Assembly: GCF_900129765.1 (NCBI RefSeq)
Contig: NZ_FQWU01000002.1
Span: forward strand, 434,001-498,000
Length of the DNA: 64,000 bases
DNA from: Massilia sp. CF038
Lineage (GTDB): Bacteria; Pseudomonadota; Gammaproteobacteria; Burkholderiales; Burkholderiaceae_D
Direction of reading: 5' to 3'
Position numbers and translations under genes: made by a program. Under the pieces are notes generated by a model that saw only the letters and a program-made list of their open reading frames with translations, did no database searches and was not told the DNA's origin. Numbering within the stretch: position 1 is the first letter of the stretch; every line of letters starts with the position of its first letter. This document shows, piece by piece, positions 37,679 to 45,502 of this stretch.

Positions 37679-38983
37679 CTACAACGCGCAGGTCCGGAAA
37701 CCGACGAACATATCGTCGCGTTCGGGGCGATAGAAGTTGCGGTAGCGTGCCGAACCAAAACGCGCTGGGGTCGCAAAGGAAGCGCCGCGCAGGACCTGAT
37801 GGGTCATGAACCAGGGTTCCGAATACTCCCGGTAGCGGTCAGGCGCAAAACCCGGATAAGGCTCGAACGGGCTGGCAGTCCACTCCCACAGCTGGCCCCA
37901 TGCAAAGCCGGCTTGCCCAGAAAGTGCAGCAAACTCCCACTCGGCCTCGGTCGGCAAGCGCCGTCCCAGCCAGGCGCAATACGCTTGCGCCTCGTACAGG
38001 CAGATATGCCGCACCGGTTCCGCCGGCGCCAGCGTCATCAATCGCCCAAACCGCGTCGTGATCCATTGCCTGTCACCCTGCCTGTCGCCCTGCCCGGCGC
38101 CCTGCCTGCCGCCTTCCCTGTCACTCTGCCCACCGCCTTGCCCGCCTTGCTGCGCCCCGCCCAACGCGCCCGCCTCACGCTGCCAATACCTTGGCGACGA
38201 GCGCTCCTGCTGCATCAGCCAGGCACTGCCTGCCACGCTCCAGAACTGCCGGTTCTGATAGCCGCCATCGGCCATGAACTCGGCAAACTGCGCATTGGTG
38301 ACCAGCCCCGCATCAATGTCGAACGGCGCCACATAACACTGGTGCGCCTGCTTCTCATTGTCAAACACGAAACCGCCCTCCTGCGCGCCAAGCGCAATCG
38401 TCCCGCCCGGATACGCAATCCTGGCCGAGGGCGAGCGCACCGGCTCATCGCGCGACAGCGACGGCGGCACTGGCACACCCAGCGTCTGCAGCGTGTACAA
38501 CAAGGCCTCGCCATGCATGTCTTCATGCGCCAGCGCCAGGCGGTACGGATACAAGGCTTCATCCGTGCCGGGTTCGCGCGACAGCTTGTCCAGGGTCCGG
38601 TCCAGCACTTCATGACAGTAAGTCTTGAGCGCGCCAGCCGACGGCAAATCCAACGTCCAGCGGCTGCGGTGCGGCACCGTGTTGGAATCGAACCAGTCGT
38701 CGCCGCGCGTCAGCAGCGACGCGCGCTGCGCATCGGCCGGATGGCTCGACAGGGCTTCACGCAACACAAACCACTCGGTGAACCAGGCCAGATGCCCCAG
38801 CTCCCACAAGGGCGGATTAATGGTCGGCAAATGGGGCACGCGCGTGAGCACGTCATAGCCCATGCCAGCAAAGCAGTCGAACAGGCTGAGCGTATAATTT
38901 CTGGCGCTCTGCATGGCGTCGGCAAGCTGTTGCGGACGGGCGTGGCGAAACGATGATGCAAGCGACGATGTGGTGGAATTCAT
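37679..38983 (-). CDS. senA: Selenoneine synthase SenA (EgtB homologue)
   Basis: 434 residues with an N-terminal DinB-like domain and a C-terminal formylglycine-generating-enzyme-like domain, as in EgtB. Likely iron ligands are His64 ([12 protein letters not shown]), His153 and His157 ([11 protein letters not shown]). It differs from the second EgtB-like protein in this window (46% shorter match by eye; LAHEDMHG instead of LQHEQQHQ). Its divergent neighbours are a SenB-like glycosyltransferase and selD, the arrangement described for selenoneine biosynthesis in Variovorax. By that knowledge it joins hercynine to a selenosugar. A Gly/Gln-rich insert (about 271-306) interrupts the second domain. 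Confidence 0.88.
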   Translation of the reverse strand: MNSTTSSLASSFRHARPQQLADAMQSARNYTLSLFDCFAGMGYDVLTRVPHLPTINPPLWELGHLAWFTEWFVLREALSSHPADAQRASLLTRGDDWFDSNTVPHRSRWTLDLPSAGALKTYCHEVLDRTLDKLSREPGTDEALYPYRLALAHEDMHGEALLYTLQTLGVPVPPSLSRDEPVRSPSARIAYPGGTIALGAQEGGFVFDNEKQAHQCYVAPFDIDAGLVTNAQFAEFMADGGYQNRQFWSVAGSAWLMQQERSSPRYWQREAGALGGAQQGGQGGGQSDREGGRQGAGQGDRQGDRQWITTRFGRLMTLAPAEPVRHICLYEAQAYCAWLGRRLPTEAEWEFAALSGQAGFAWGQLWEWTASPFEPYPGFAPDRYREYSEPWFMTHQVLRGASFATPARFGSARYRNFYRPERDDMFVGFRTCAL

Positions 38984-39017
38984 GGTGCAGATTGTAGCGA
39001 ATTTTCAAGGGGACACC

Positions 39018-40094
39018 GTGCAAGAGAAGCAAGAAGAGAAGCAAGTACTGATCGCCAGCCCCGCTGGCGCGAAGGAAAACAACGGCAACTGGCAAACTGC
39101 CAGCCGCTGGGCATCCTTTTTGCGCGAACGCTACCAAGTCAGCATCGTTGCCAGCGCCGACTACGGTGCGGGCACGCTCCATGGCGCCGCGGCCGACGCC
39201 GATTTGTTCATTGCCCTGCATGCGCGCCGTTCCGCCGCCGCGCTGGCCGCCTTTGCTCAGACCTGGCCTGCCCGCCCACGCGTCCTGGTTCTGACCGGCA
39301 CCGATCTGTACCGCGACATCCATCACGATCCGACTGCGCGCGCCGCACTGGAACACGCCACCGACCTGGTGTTGCTGCAAAGCGCCGGCGTGGCCGTGCT
39401 GCCTGCCGGGCTGCGCGCGCGCCTCCACGTCATCCACCAGTCGGCGCCCTGCACCCAGGCCGGACCCGCCCTCACGGGCGTCGATGCCGGTGCCGGTGCC
39501 GGTGCCGGTGAAGGCCCGCAAGACAAGGCATTTTCCATTTGCATGGTCGGCCACCTGCGCCCCGAGAAGGATCCCCTTACCTTCATGCGCGCCAGTACGC
39601 TGGTGCATGACAGCAGGATTCATCTGCAGCACATCGGGCGCGCCCTGGACCCGGACCTGGGTGCAGCCGCCGCCGCTGCCAGCGCCAGCCACGCGCGCTA
39701 TGAATGGCTGGGCGATCAGCCGCACGCCACCACCCGCGCCCTGCTCGCGCGCAGTCACGCCATGGTTCTCTGCTCCCTGATGGAAGGCGGTGCCAATGTG
39801 ATCATCGAAGCGCTCACCTCCGACGTGCCCGTGCTCGCCAGCGACATCAATGGCAACCGCGGCATGCTGGGTGAGGACTACGCCGGTTATTTCCCCCCAG
39901 GCGATGTCCAGGCGCTGGCCGCGCTGATCGAACGCAGCGTGGCCGACCCGGCCTTCCACGCCCAGCTGCTGCACCAGTGCCGCGCGCGTGCCCCGCTGTT
40001 TGCCCCGGCTGCCGAGCGGGCCGCCGTGCTAAGCCTGGCTGAACGCCTGCTCGCCGCCCCGCCTGCCGCCGCGCATGCCCCGCCCGAGCCCTGA
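39018..40094 (+). CDS. senB: Selenosugar synthase SenB (glycosyltransferase fold)
   Basis: 358 residues from a GTG at 39018, chosen because AAGGGG lies five bases upstream; an in-frame ATG at 38982 has none and would overlap the senA start codon. GT-B-like: KENNGNWQTASRWASFL near the N-terminus, VLVLTGTDLYRDI, then ICMVGHLRPEKDPLTFMRA and the donor-site SLMEGGANVIIEAL. In characterised systems SenB makes 1-seleno-N-acetylglucosamine from selenophosphate and UDP-GlcNAc. It is divergent from senA across 34 bp and upstream of selD by 52 bp, probably in one operon with it. Confidence 0.88.
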   Translation: MQEKQEEKQVLIASPAGAKENNGNWQTASRWASFLRERYQVSIVASADYGAGTLHGAAADADLFIALHARRSAAALAAFAQTWPARPRVLVLTGTDLYRDIHHDPTARAALEHATDLVLLQSAGVAVLPAGLRARLHVIHQSAPCTQAGPALTGVDAGAGAGAGEGPQDKAFSICMVGHLRPEKDPLTFMRASTLVHDSRIHLQHIGRALDPDLGAAAAAASASHARYEWLGDQPHATTRALLARSHAMVLCSLMEGGANVIIEALTSDVPVLASDINGNRGMLGEDYAGYFPPGDVQALAALIERSVADPAFHAQLLHQCRARAPLFAPAAERAAVLSLAERLLAAPPAAAHAPPEP

Positions 40095-40146
40095 GCGGCA
40101 ACTTGGCGCATAATCCTGCCTGAGCCCACTTCACCACGGAACCACC

Positions 40147-41196
40147 ATGTCCACTTCCCCCATCAAACTGACTTCCTTTTCCCACGGCGGCGGCTGCGGC
40201 TGCAAAATCGCCCCTGGCGTGTTGTCGGAAATTCTGAAAAATTCCAGCGGCTTCCCCGTGCCCAAGGAATTGATGGTGGGCATAGAAACGGCCGACGATG
40301 CGGCCGTCTACAAGCTCAACGACGAGCAAGCCCTGATCGCCACCACCGATTTCTTCATGCCCATCGTCGACGATCCCTTCGATTTCGGCCGCATTGCCGC
40401 CACCAACGCCATCTCCGACGTCTACGCCATGGGCGGCACGCCCATCATGGCCCTGGCCCTGGTTGGCATGCCAATCAACAAGCTGCCGCTGGAAACCATC
40501 GGCCAGATCATCCGCGGCGGCGAATCCATCTGCGCCGAAGCTGGCATCCCGATTGCCGGCGGCCACACCATCGATTCGGTCGAACCCATTTACGGCCTGG
40601 TGGTCCTGGGCCTGGTCCACCCTTCACGCGTGAAACGCAATGCCGACGCCAGGGCAGGCGACGTCCTGATTCTGGGCAAACCGCTGGGCGTGGGTGTGCT
40701 GTCTGCCGCTCTGAAGAAAGAGCAGCTCGACGCCGCCGGTTATGCCGCCATGATTGCCAACACCACCAAATTGAACAAGCCAGGCAAGGCCTTGTCCGAG
40801 ATGGCAGGCGTGCATGCACTCACCGACGTCACCGGCTTTGGCCTGCTGGGCCACCTGCTGGAACTGGCGCGCGGCGCCCAGCTGCAGGCAACGCTGAAGA
40901 TGGCCAGCATTCCGCTGCTTCCTGGCGTGGAACAACTGGCTGCCGACGGCTTCTTCACGGGCGCCTCGGGCCGCAACTGGGATGCCTATGGCAAGGACGT
41001 GCAGCTCGACCCGGCCATCAGCGCCGCCCAGCACGCCTTGCTGACCGATCCGCAAACCTCGGGCGGCCTGCTGGTCTCGTGCGCGCCCGACAGCGCAGCG
41101 GCCGTGCTGGCCCTGTTTGCGGCCGAGGGCTTTGGCCACGCCGCGGTGATTGGCCAGATGCAGGCCGGCCCCGCCACGGTCCAGGTTTTGCCCTGA
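40147..41196 (+). CDS. selD: Selenophosphate synthetase SelD (SenC)
   Basis: 349 residues. The catalytic motif HGGGCGCK gives Cys17, Cys19 and Lys20; ATP-binding elements include TTDFFMPIVDDPFDFGRIAA and ALTDVTGFGLLGHLLELA. It uses ATP and selenide to make selenophosphate. The catalytic position is Cys, not selenocysteine. Position directly after senB indicates that it supplies selenophosphate to SenB. No selA, selB, selenocysteine tRNA or tRNA 2-selenouridine synthase lies in the window, so wider selenium use cannot be judged. Confidence 0.96.
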   Translation: MSTSPIKLTSFSHGGGCGCKIAPGVLSEILKNSSGFPVPKELMVGIETADDAAVYKLNDEQALIATTDFFMPIVDDPFDFGRIAATNAISDVYAMGGTPIMALALVGMPINKLPLETIGQIIRGGESICAEAGIPIAGGHTIDSVEPIYGLVVLGLVHPSRVKRNADARAGDVLILGKPLGVGVLSAALKKEQLDAAGYAAMIANTTKLNKPGKALSEMAGVHALTDVTGFGLLGHLLELARGAQLQATLKMASIPLLPGVEQLAADGFFTGASGRNWDAYGKDVQLDPAISAAQHALLTDPQTSGGLLVSCAPDSAAAVLALFAAEGFGHAAVIGQMQAGPATVQVLP

Positions 41197-41261
41197 GGAA
41201 GCGCGCGCCAGCGGGCGCGGCGCCGGCGTAGGATGCCTGTTCACCAACTCAGGAGAACGCC

Positions 41262-41621
41262 ATGCCCTACGTCGACGGCTTCATCATCCCCCTGCCCAAG
41301 GACAAGATCGAGCATTACCGCAGCATTGCCACCCGCTGCGGTGAACTGTGGCGCGAACATGGCGCCCTGGAATTTCGCGAGTGCGTGGCCGACGATGTCC
41401 AAATGGGCGAGCTGACTTCTTTCCCGCGCGCCATCCAGCAGCAAGACCACGAAACCGTGATCTTTTCCTGGATCGTGTACGCCTCGCGCGAAGCACGCGA
41501 TGAAATCAATGCCAAGGTCATGGAGGACCCGCGCATGAAAGCCATGATGAACCCGGAAAACATGCCGTTTGACGGCAAGCGCATGATTTTTGGTGGTTTC
41601 AACGTGCTGGTCGACATGTAA
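41262..41621 (+). CDS. DUF1428 family protein (YbaA-like)
   Basis: 119 residues. DUF1428 is complete: MPYVDGFIIPLPKDKIEHYR at the start, ECVADDVQMGELTSFPRA, VIFSWIVYASREARDEINAK and MPFDGKRMIFGGFNVLVD at the end. The fold is a dimeric ferredoxin-like barrel by family knowledge; the function is unknown. It has its own ribosome site (AGGAGAACGCC) 65 bp after selD and may be read from the sen operon. A specific link to selenium is unproven, because the family is widespread without sen genes. Confidence 0.88.
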   Translation: MPYVDGFIIPLPKDKIEHYRSIATRCGELWREHGALEFRECVADDVQMGELTSFPRAIQQQDHETVIFSWIVYASREARDEINAKVMEDPRMKAMMNPENMPFDGKRMIFGGFNVLVDM

Positions 41622-41631
41622 AGCGGCGCGC

Positions 41632-41661
41632 TTGACAAGCCAGGCGGACCTGCTTTACAGT
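41632..41661 (+). promoter_or_regulatory. Promoter of the leuA leader region
   Basis: A perfect TTGACA (41632-41637) and TACAGT (41656-41661), 18 bp apart (TTACAG gives 17). The expected start about seven bases on falls at 41668, the A of the first leader ATG. Confidence 0.65.
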
Positions 41662-41667
41662 AGGTCC

Positions 41668-41718
41668 ATGTTCACCTCCCTGCCCCTGCCAACTTTCCTA
41701 TCGCTAGCGCTACGTTAA
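41668..41718 (+). CDS. Leucine-rich leader peptide 1 upstream of leuA
   Basis: A 16-residue open frame, MFTSLPLPTFLSLALR, with five leucines of which three use the rare codon CTA (CTA-TCG-CTA-GCG-CTA). There is no good ribosome site; the predicted transcription start is the ATG itself, which suggests a leaderless message. Clustered control codons are the hallmark of ribosome-mediated attenuation in response to leucyl-tRNA. It is too short to be a functional enzyme. Confidence 0.6.
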   Translation: MFTSLPLPTFLSLALR

Positions 41719-41778
41719 TCGTCGCGCAGTTTCTTTCGTGCCGCTTGCCGGCTTCGTAAAGTCCCAGGAAAGTTCCAG

Positions 41779-41853
41779 ATGCATCGCACCAGCACCACCA
41801 GCACCACCACCCTGTTTCTACTGCTAAAGCTACCGATCGGTTGCCTGGCCTAG
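41779..41853 (+). CDS. Leucine-rich leader peptide 2 (leuL-like) upstream of leuA
   Basis: A 24-residue open frame with AGGAAAG six bases before the ATG. It begins [11 protein letters not shown] and then reads LFLLLKLP; codons 12-18 are CTG TTT CTA CTG CTA AAG CTA, so three rare CTA codons are again clustered. It ends 89 bp before leuA. Downstream inverted repeats (GGCC pairs near 41848-41874, TGCC/GGCA near 41900-41912) have no T-run, so control may be by translation coupling or Rho in place of an intrinsic terminator. Confidence 0.7.
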   Translation: MHRTSTTSTTTLFLLLKLPIGCLA

Positions 41854-41942
41854 CGTTCCGTGGCCGCCATGCAGCCTGTCGCCACCGCCCCGGCCCGATG
41901 CCATCCCCGGCAAAGCCCCCCCAGCAGACAACAGGAGTTCCC

Positions 41943-43592
41943 ATGCAGCCCAGCCACCCCAAATACCGCCCTTTTCCTGCCATTGACTTGCCCCAGCGCA
42001 GCTGGCCCACGCGCACCATTGACGCTGCTCCCATCTGGATGAGCACGGACCTGCGCGACGGCAACCAGGCCTTGATTGAGCCCATGAGCCCGGAAAAGAA
42101 ATTGCGCTTCTTCGAGCAGCTGGTGCAAATTGGCTTCAAGGAAATCGAGGTGGGCTTTCCATCGGCCTCGCAGACCGACATTGATTTTGTGCGCCAGCTG
42201 ATCGAGCAAGACCGCATCCCCGCCGACGTCACCATCATCGTCCTCACCCAGGCCAGGGAAGAATTGATCCGGCGCACCGTAGAAGCGGCCGCCGGCGCCA
42301 AAAACGCCATCATCCACCTGTACAACTCGGTGGCCCCCGTGTTCCGCCGCGTCGTGTTCAACATGGATGAAGCCCAGATCATTGACATTGCCGTCACTGG
42401 CACGCGCCTGGTCAAGCACCTGGTGGCCGACCACCCGCAGACCAATTGGGGCTTTGAATACAGCCCGGAATCGTTTTCCACCACCGAGCTGCCGTTCGCC
42501 CTGGCCATTTCGGACGCCGTCAGCGCCGCCTGGGGCCCCACCCCGGCGCGCAAGATGATCCTCAATTTGCCCTCGACGGTCGAATCAAGCACGCCCAATG
42601 TCTACGCCGACCAGATCGAGTGGATGAGCCGCCATCTGGCCCGGCGCGACGCCATCGTGCTCTCGGTCCATCCGCACAATGACCGTGGCTGCGCCGTGGC
42701 CGCCGCCGAACTGGCGGTGCTGGCTGGCGCCGAGCGGATTGAAGGCTGCCTGTTCGGCAATGGCGAGCGCACCGGCAATGTCGACCTGGTCACCCTGGCC
42801 CTGAATCTGTACACCCAGGGCATCGATCCGCAGCTCGATTTTTCCGACATCGATGCCGTGCGCCAGCTGGCCGAAGAATGCAATCAGTTGCCGGTGCATC
42901 CGCGCCACCCGTATGCGGGCGACCTGGTATTCACCGCCTTCTCCGGCTCGCACCAGGACGCCATCAAAAAAGGCTTTGCCAAACAGCAGCCTGGCGCGCT
43001 GTGGGAAGTGCCCTACCTGCCCATTGACCCGGCCGACCTGGGCCGCAGCTACGATGCCGTCATCCGCGTCAACAGCCAGTCCGGCAAGGGCGGCATGGCC
43101 TATCTGCTGGAACAGGAATATGGCCTGGCCTTGCCGCGCCGCCTGCAAATCGAATTTGCCCGCGCGGTGCAGGCCGAAACCGATGCCAGCGGGCGCGAAA
43201 TCGACGCTGCCGGCATCTATGCCATCTTCGCCCGCACTTATCTGGAGCGTACGACGCCCTGGGCTTACATCAGTCACCAGCTGAGCGAAGACAGCAGCCG
43301 CGCCGTGCCAGTCCAGATCAGCGTCTCGCTCGACCAGCACGGCGCTGCCCAGCAACGTACCGGCAGCGGCAATGGTCCGATTGACGCCTTCGTGGACGCC
43401 CTCGGCCTGGAGATCAAATTAATGGATTACCACGAACACGCGATCGGTGCGGGCGCCGATGCGCGCGCTGCCTGCTATGTGGAAGTGCGGGTGGCGGGCG
43501 GGCCCACCGTGTTTGGCTGCGGCATCGACCCGAACATCGTGACCGCCTCGTTCAAGGCCGTGCTGTCGGCCCTGAACCGCGCGCTGGGGTGA
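41943..43592 (+). CDS. leuA: 2-isopropylmalate synthase
   Basis: 549 residues from the ATG at 41943 (AGGAG five bases upstream). HMG-CoA-lyase-like barrel: [17 protein letters not shown] near the N-terminus, [14 protein letters not shown] metal His, [17 protein letters not shown], then the C-terminal LeuA regulatory domain that binds leucine. Length and sequence match the longer LeuA2 type (about 550-570 residues). It condenses acetyl-CoA with 2-ketoisovalerate, the first step to leucine. Two leader peptides precede it. It ends directly against the convergent hypothetical gene (TGA then TCA, no spacer). Confidence 0.96.
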   Translation: MQPSHPKYRPFPAIDLPQRSWPTRTIDAAPIWMSTDLRDGNQALIEPMSPEKKLRFFEQLVQIGFKEIEVGFPSASQTDIDFVRQLIEQDRIPADVTIIVLTQAREELIRRTVEAAAGAKNAIIHLYNSVAPVFRRVVFNMDEAQIIDIAVTGTRLVKHLVADHPQTNWGFEYSPESFSTTELPFALAISDAVSAAWGPTPARKMILNLPSTVESSTPNVYADQIEWMSRHLARRDAIVLSVHPHNDRGCAVAAAELAVLAGAERIEGCLFGNGERTGNVDLVTLALNLYTQGIDPQLDFSDIDAVRQLAEECNQLPVHPRHPYAGDLVFTAFSGSHQDAIKKGFAKQQPGALWEVPYLPIDPADLGRSYDAVIRVNSQSGKGGMAYLLEQEYGLALPRRLQIEFARAVQAETDASGREIDAAGIYAIFARTYLERTTPWAYISHQLSEDSSRAVPVQISVSLDQHGAAQQRTGSGNGPIDAFVDALGLEIKLMDYHEHAIGAGADARAACYVEVRVAGGPTVFGCGIDPNIVTASFKAVLSALNRALG

Positions 43593-44063
43593 TCAGTGCA
43601 GGCCCGGCCGCGCCGGGCCCTGCATGGCTTGCTCCACGTCGTTCACCAGATCGGCCAAATTGCGCGGACAAGGCAAGTCGACATACGCCGAGGCCAGCTC
43701 CAGCGGATCAATCATGTTGGCACCATGCAGGCGGAACTTGCCCACCACGCAGCGCCCGAACAGCGCCGAACCGGGCGTCTCATTGACAAACCAGTGGCCG
43801 CTGTAGCGCTGGGCAAAATACTCGCCGATAAAATACATCATGCGCGCCAGCAACCAGCTGCGGTCCTCGGCATCGGCAATGGCCATATCGCGCAAGGCCC
43901 GCTCGACGTAAGGCAGATATTGCACGGCCTGGGTCAGCACCTCGCGCGGCGGCTCGATCCCCAGCACATCAATGAAGTCGACCAGCACCGGGGCCAGTTC
44001 GGCATGGAACAGATCGAAGCGGGTCTGACGTTCGACCGGAGTCGCGGCTTGCTGAAGTGGCAT
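43593..44063 (-). CDS. Conserved hypothetical protein
   Basis: 156 residues from the ATG at 44063; the frame continues upstream to 44168 but that part looks non-coding. The protein is mainly helical: RFDLFHAELAPVLVDFIDVL, YLPYVERALRDMAIADAEDR, then a more conserved-looking MMYFIGEYFAQRYSGHWFVN and LFGRCVVGKFRLHGANMIDP. No known motif, signal peptide or membrane helix. It is monocistronic, tail to tail with leuA. Neither start has a strong ribosome site, so the N-terminus is uncertain. Confidence 0.6.
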   Translation of the reverse strand: MPLQQAATPVERQTRFDLFHAELAPVLVDFIDVLGIEPPREVLTQAVQYLPYVERALRDMAIADAEDRSWLLARMMYFIGEYFAQRYSGHWFVNETPGSALFGRCVVGKFRLHGANMIDPLELASAYVDLPCPRNLADLVNDVEQAMQGPARPGLH

Positions 44064-44187
44064 GATGGGAACGGGATCGAAAAAGAGCTGAGCCAAGCTT
44101 AACTGAAGCGGCCGCGCAGAGCGATCTTTCTCGCGCCCGGTGACGCTAACACCCAACACAGAAGCCAAAACGACAACGGCGCAGACG

Positions 44188-44212
44188 AAAAAAAAGCTCG
44201 CCTAGGCGAGCT
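44188..44212 (-). terminator. Intrinsic terminator of the candidate small RNA
   Basis: Perfect stem AGCTCGCC / GGCGAGCT with a two-base centre (44195-44212), followed on the minus strand by eight T (44195-44188). Confidence 0.88.
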
Positions 44213-44431
44213 CTATTCCAATGTAAAACCAATGCTTTAATCGCTGCCAGGACCCATGCTATCTGCGTGGTATCCGGCGTCTCAGGCGCCCATGCTATCT
44301 GCGTGGTGCCCTGACGTGTAACTCGACCAACGTATCCGGAAAAACAAACCCCGTTCGTCTGCGTCATCTGCAACAACAACCTTACACGGGTTGCCGCGCG
44401 GCGCAGCGGGCGGGATGTGGCGTTCACCACA
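44188..44431 (-). ncRNA. Candidate small RNA or attenuated leader, about 240 nt
   Basis: A strong minus-strand promoter and a strong intrinsic terminator bracket this stretch. No reading frame fits well: the longest (94 residues) runs through the terminator. It contains a direct repeat, CCATGCTATCTGCGTGG at 44254-44270 and 44291-44307 on the plus strand. It may be an independent small RNA or a prematurely ended leader of the gene starting at 44063. It does not match 6S RNA, tmRNA, RNase P or SRP RNA as I know them. Confidence 0.55.
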
Positions 44432-44437
44432 AGACGA

Positions 44438-44465
44438 ACTATACCACGAATTTTGTGCGACGCAA
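44438..44465 (-). promoter_or_regulatory. Promoter of the candidate small RNA
   Basis: On the minus strand TTGCGT (44460-44465), 16-bp spacer, TATAGT (44438-44443). The start is expected near 44431. Confidence 0.6.
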
Positions 44466-44474
44466 CAATTATTT

Positions 44475-44560
44475 ACATCGTCCTCGCGAAGGCGGGGACC
44501 CATAGCGCGTTACCGAAGTCGTTCAGCATGCTATAGGTCCCCGCCTTCGCGAGGACGAGG
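44475..44560. repeat. Palindromic intergenic repeat, copy 9
   Basis: ACATCGTCCTCGCGAAGGCG at the left and CCCCGCCTTCGCGAGGACGA at the right. It lies between the yihY 3' end and the small-RNA promoter, ten bases from the yihY stop. Confidence 0.9.
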
Positions 44561-44569
44561 TTGCTTTAC

Positions 44570-45502
44570 TCAAGGTTTCGCTGGCATCGTCCTCAACCCC
44601 TGCGCCCCACCCTGTTCCCGCCGCCCCACCCGCTCATACTCCGCAATCACCTGCGCCCCAAACAGCAGCAAAATCGCCCCAATCTCCAGGCTGAACATCA
44701 CCACAATGGCCGTGGTCATCGAGCCATACACCACATTCACCTGCGACAGCGTAGAAAAATACCAGACCAGCACATGACGCGCCACCTCCCACAGCAGCGC
44801 CGCCGTCACCCCGCCAATCAAGGCATGCGAGAACGACAAGCGCCCCACCGGCATCACCAGATAAATCGAGCTGAGCACCAGAATTTCCCCGGTCAGCCCC
44901 AGCAGGTACAGCAACACCCCCGACACCCCGCCCAGCGACCACTCATAGCCAAGAAACAGCACACTCTCCTCGCCCATCACCTGCAGCGTGCCGGCCACCA
45001 GCGTCACAATCAAAATCCCCAGCCCCAGCCCCACGATATAACAGTAAGGCAGAATGGCCGAAATAAAGAACTTGCGCCGCCGAATCGCCACCCGGTGATA
45101 AAAAATCACCGACATCGCATTTTCCAGCGCCGTGAAGGCCAGCGAACTAAAAAACAGCATCACCACAAACAGCACCCAGGTCACCAGGCTGCGGTCATTG
45201 AGAAAATGCGCCAGCTCGGCCACCACCGCGCGCGACTGCGACGGCACCAGCCACTCCAGATAGCGCGCCAGCGTGGCCAGCAGCACGGCCTGGTCAATGA
45301 AATGCGACAGCGCCACCACCACCAGCATCAGGAAGGGCACGATCGACAGCAGCGCGTAATACGCCACCGCGCCGGCCAGCAGCAAACCCTGGTTGGCGCG
45401 AAAGCCCTTGAGCGTCTGCCACACAAAGCCCAGCGGATTATGCAGAATGTGGGCATTGGCGCGCCGGTTCAGAATGCGCACCCGTCCCAGGCGAAAGCTC
45501 AT
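44570..45502 (-). CDS. YihY/BrkB family inner-membrane protein
   Basis: 310 residues with six predicted membrane helices, for example GLLLAGAVAYYALLSIVPFLMLVVVALSHF and TWVLFVVMLFFSSLAFTALENAM. The BrkB family signature SHALIGGVTAALLWEVARHVLVWYF and YGSMTTAIVVMFSLEIGAILLLFGAQ are present. The family was once called ribonuclease BN, wrongly; its transport or structural role is unsettled. Its start overlaps the egtB stop by four bases, so it is cotranscribed with egtD and egtB. Confidence 0.9.
   Translation of the reverse strand: MSFRLGRVRILNRRANAHILHNPLGFVWQTLKGFRANQGLLLAGAVAYYALLSIVPFLMLVVVALSHFIDQAVLLATLARYLEWLVPSQSRAVVAELAHFLNDRSLVTWVLFVVMLFFSSLAFTALENAMSVIFYHRVAIRRRKFFISAILPYCYIVGLGLGILIVTLVAGTLQVMGEESVLFLGYEWSLGGVSGVLLYLLGLTGEILVLSSIYLVMPVGRLSFSHALIGGVTAALLWEVARHVLVWYFSTLSQVNVVYGSMTTAIVVMFSLEIGAILLLFGAQVIAEYERVGRREQGGAQGLRTMPAKP

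Noticed and set aside
40147-41196. In-frame UGA selenocysteine in selD or neighbours
   Set aside because: selD has Cys17 at the catalytic place and no sen or egt frame is interrupted by TGA.
44146-44430. A 94-codon frame over the candidate small RNA
   Set aside because: It reads straight through a perfect terminator and contains the internal direct repeat; no ribosome site before its start.
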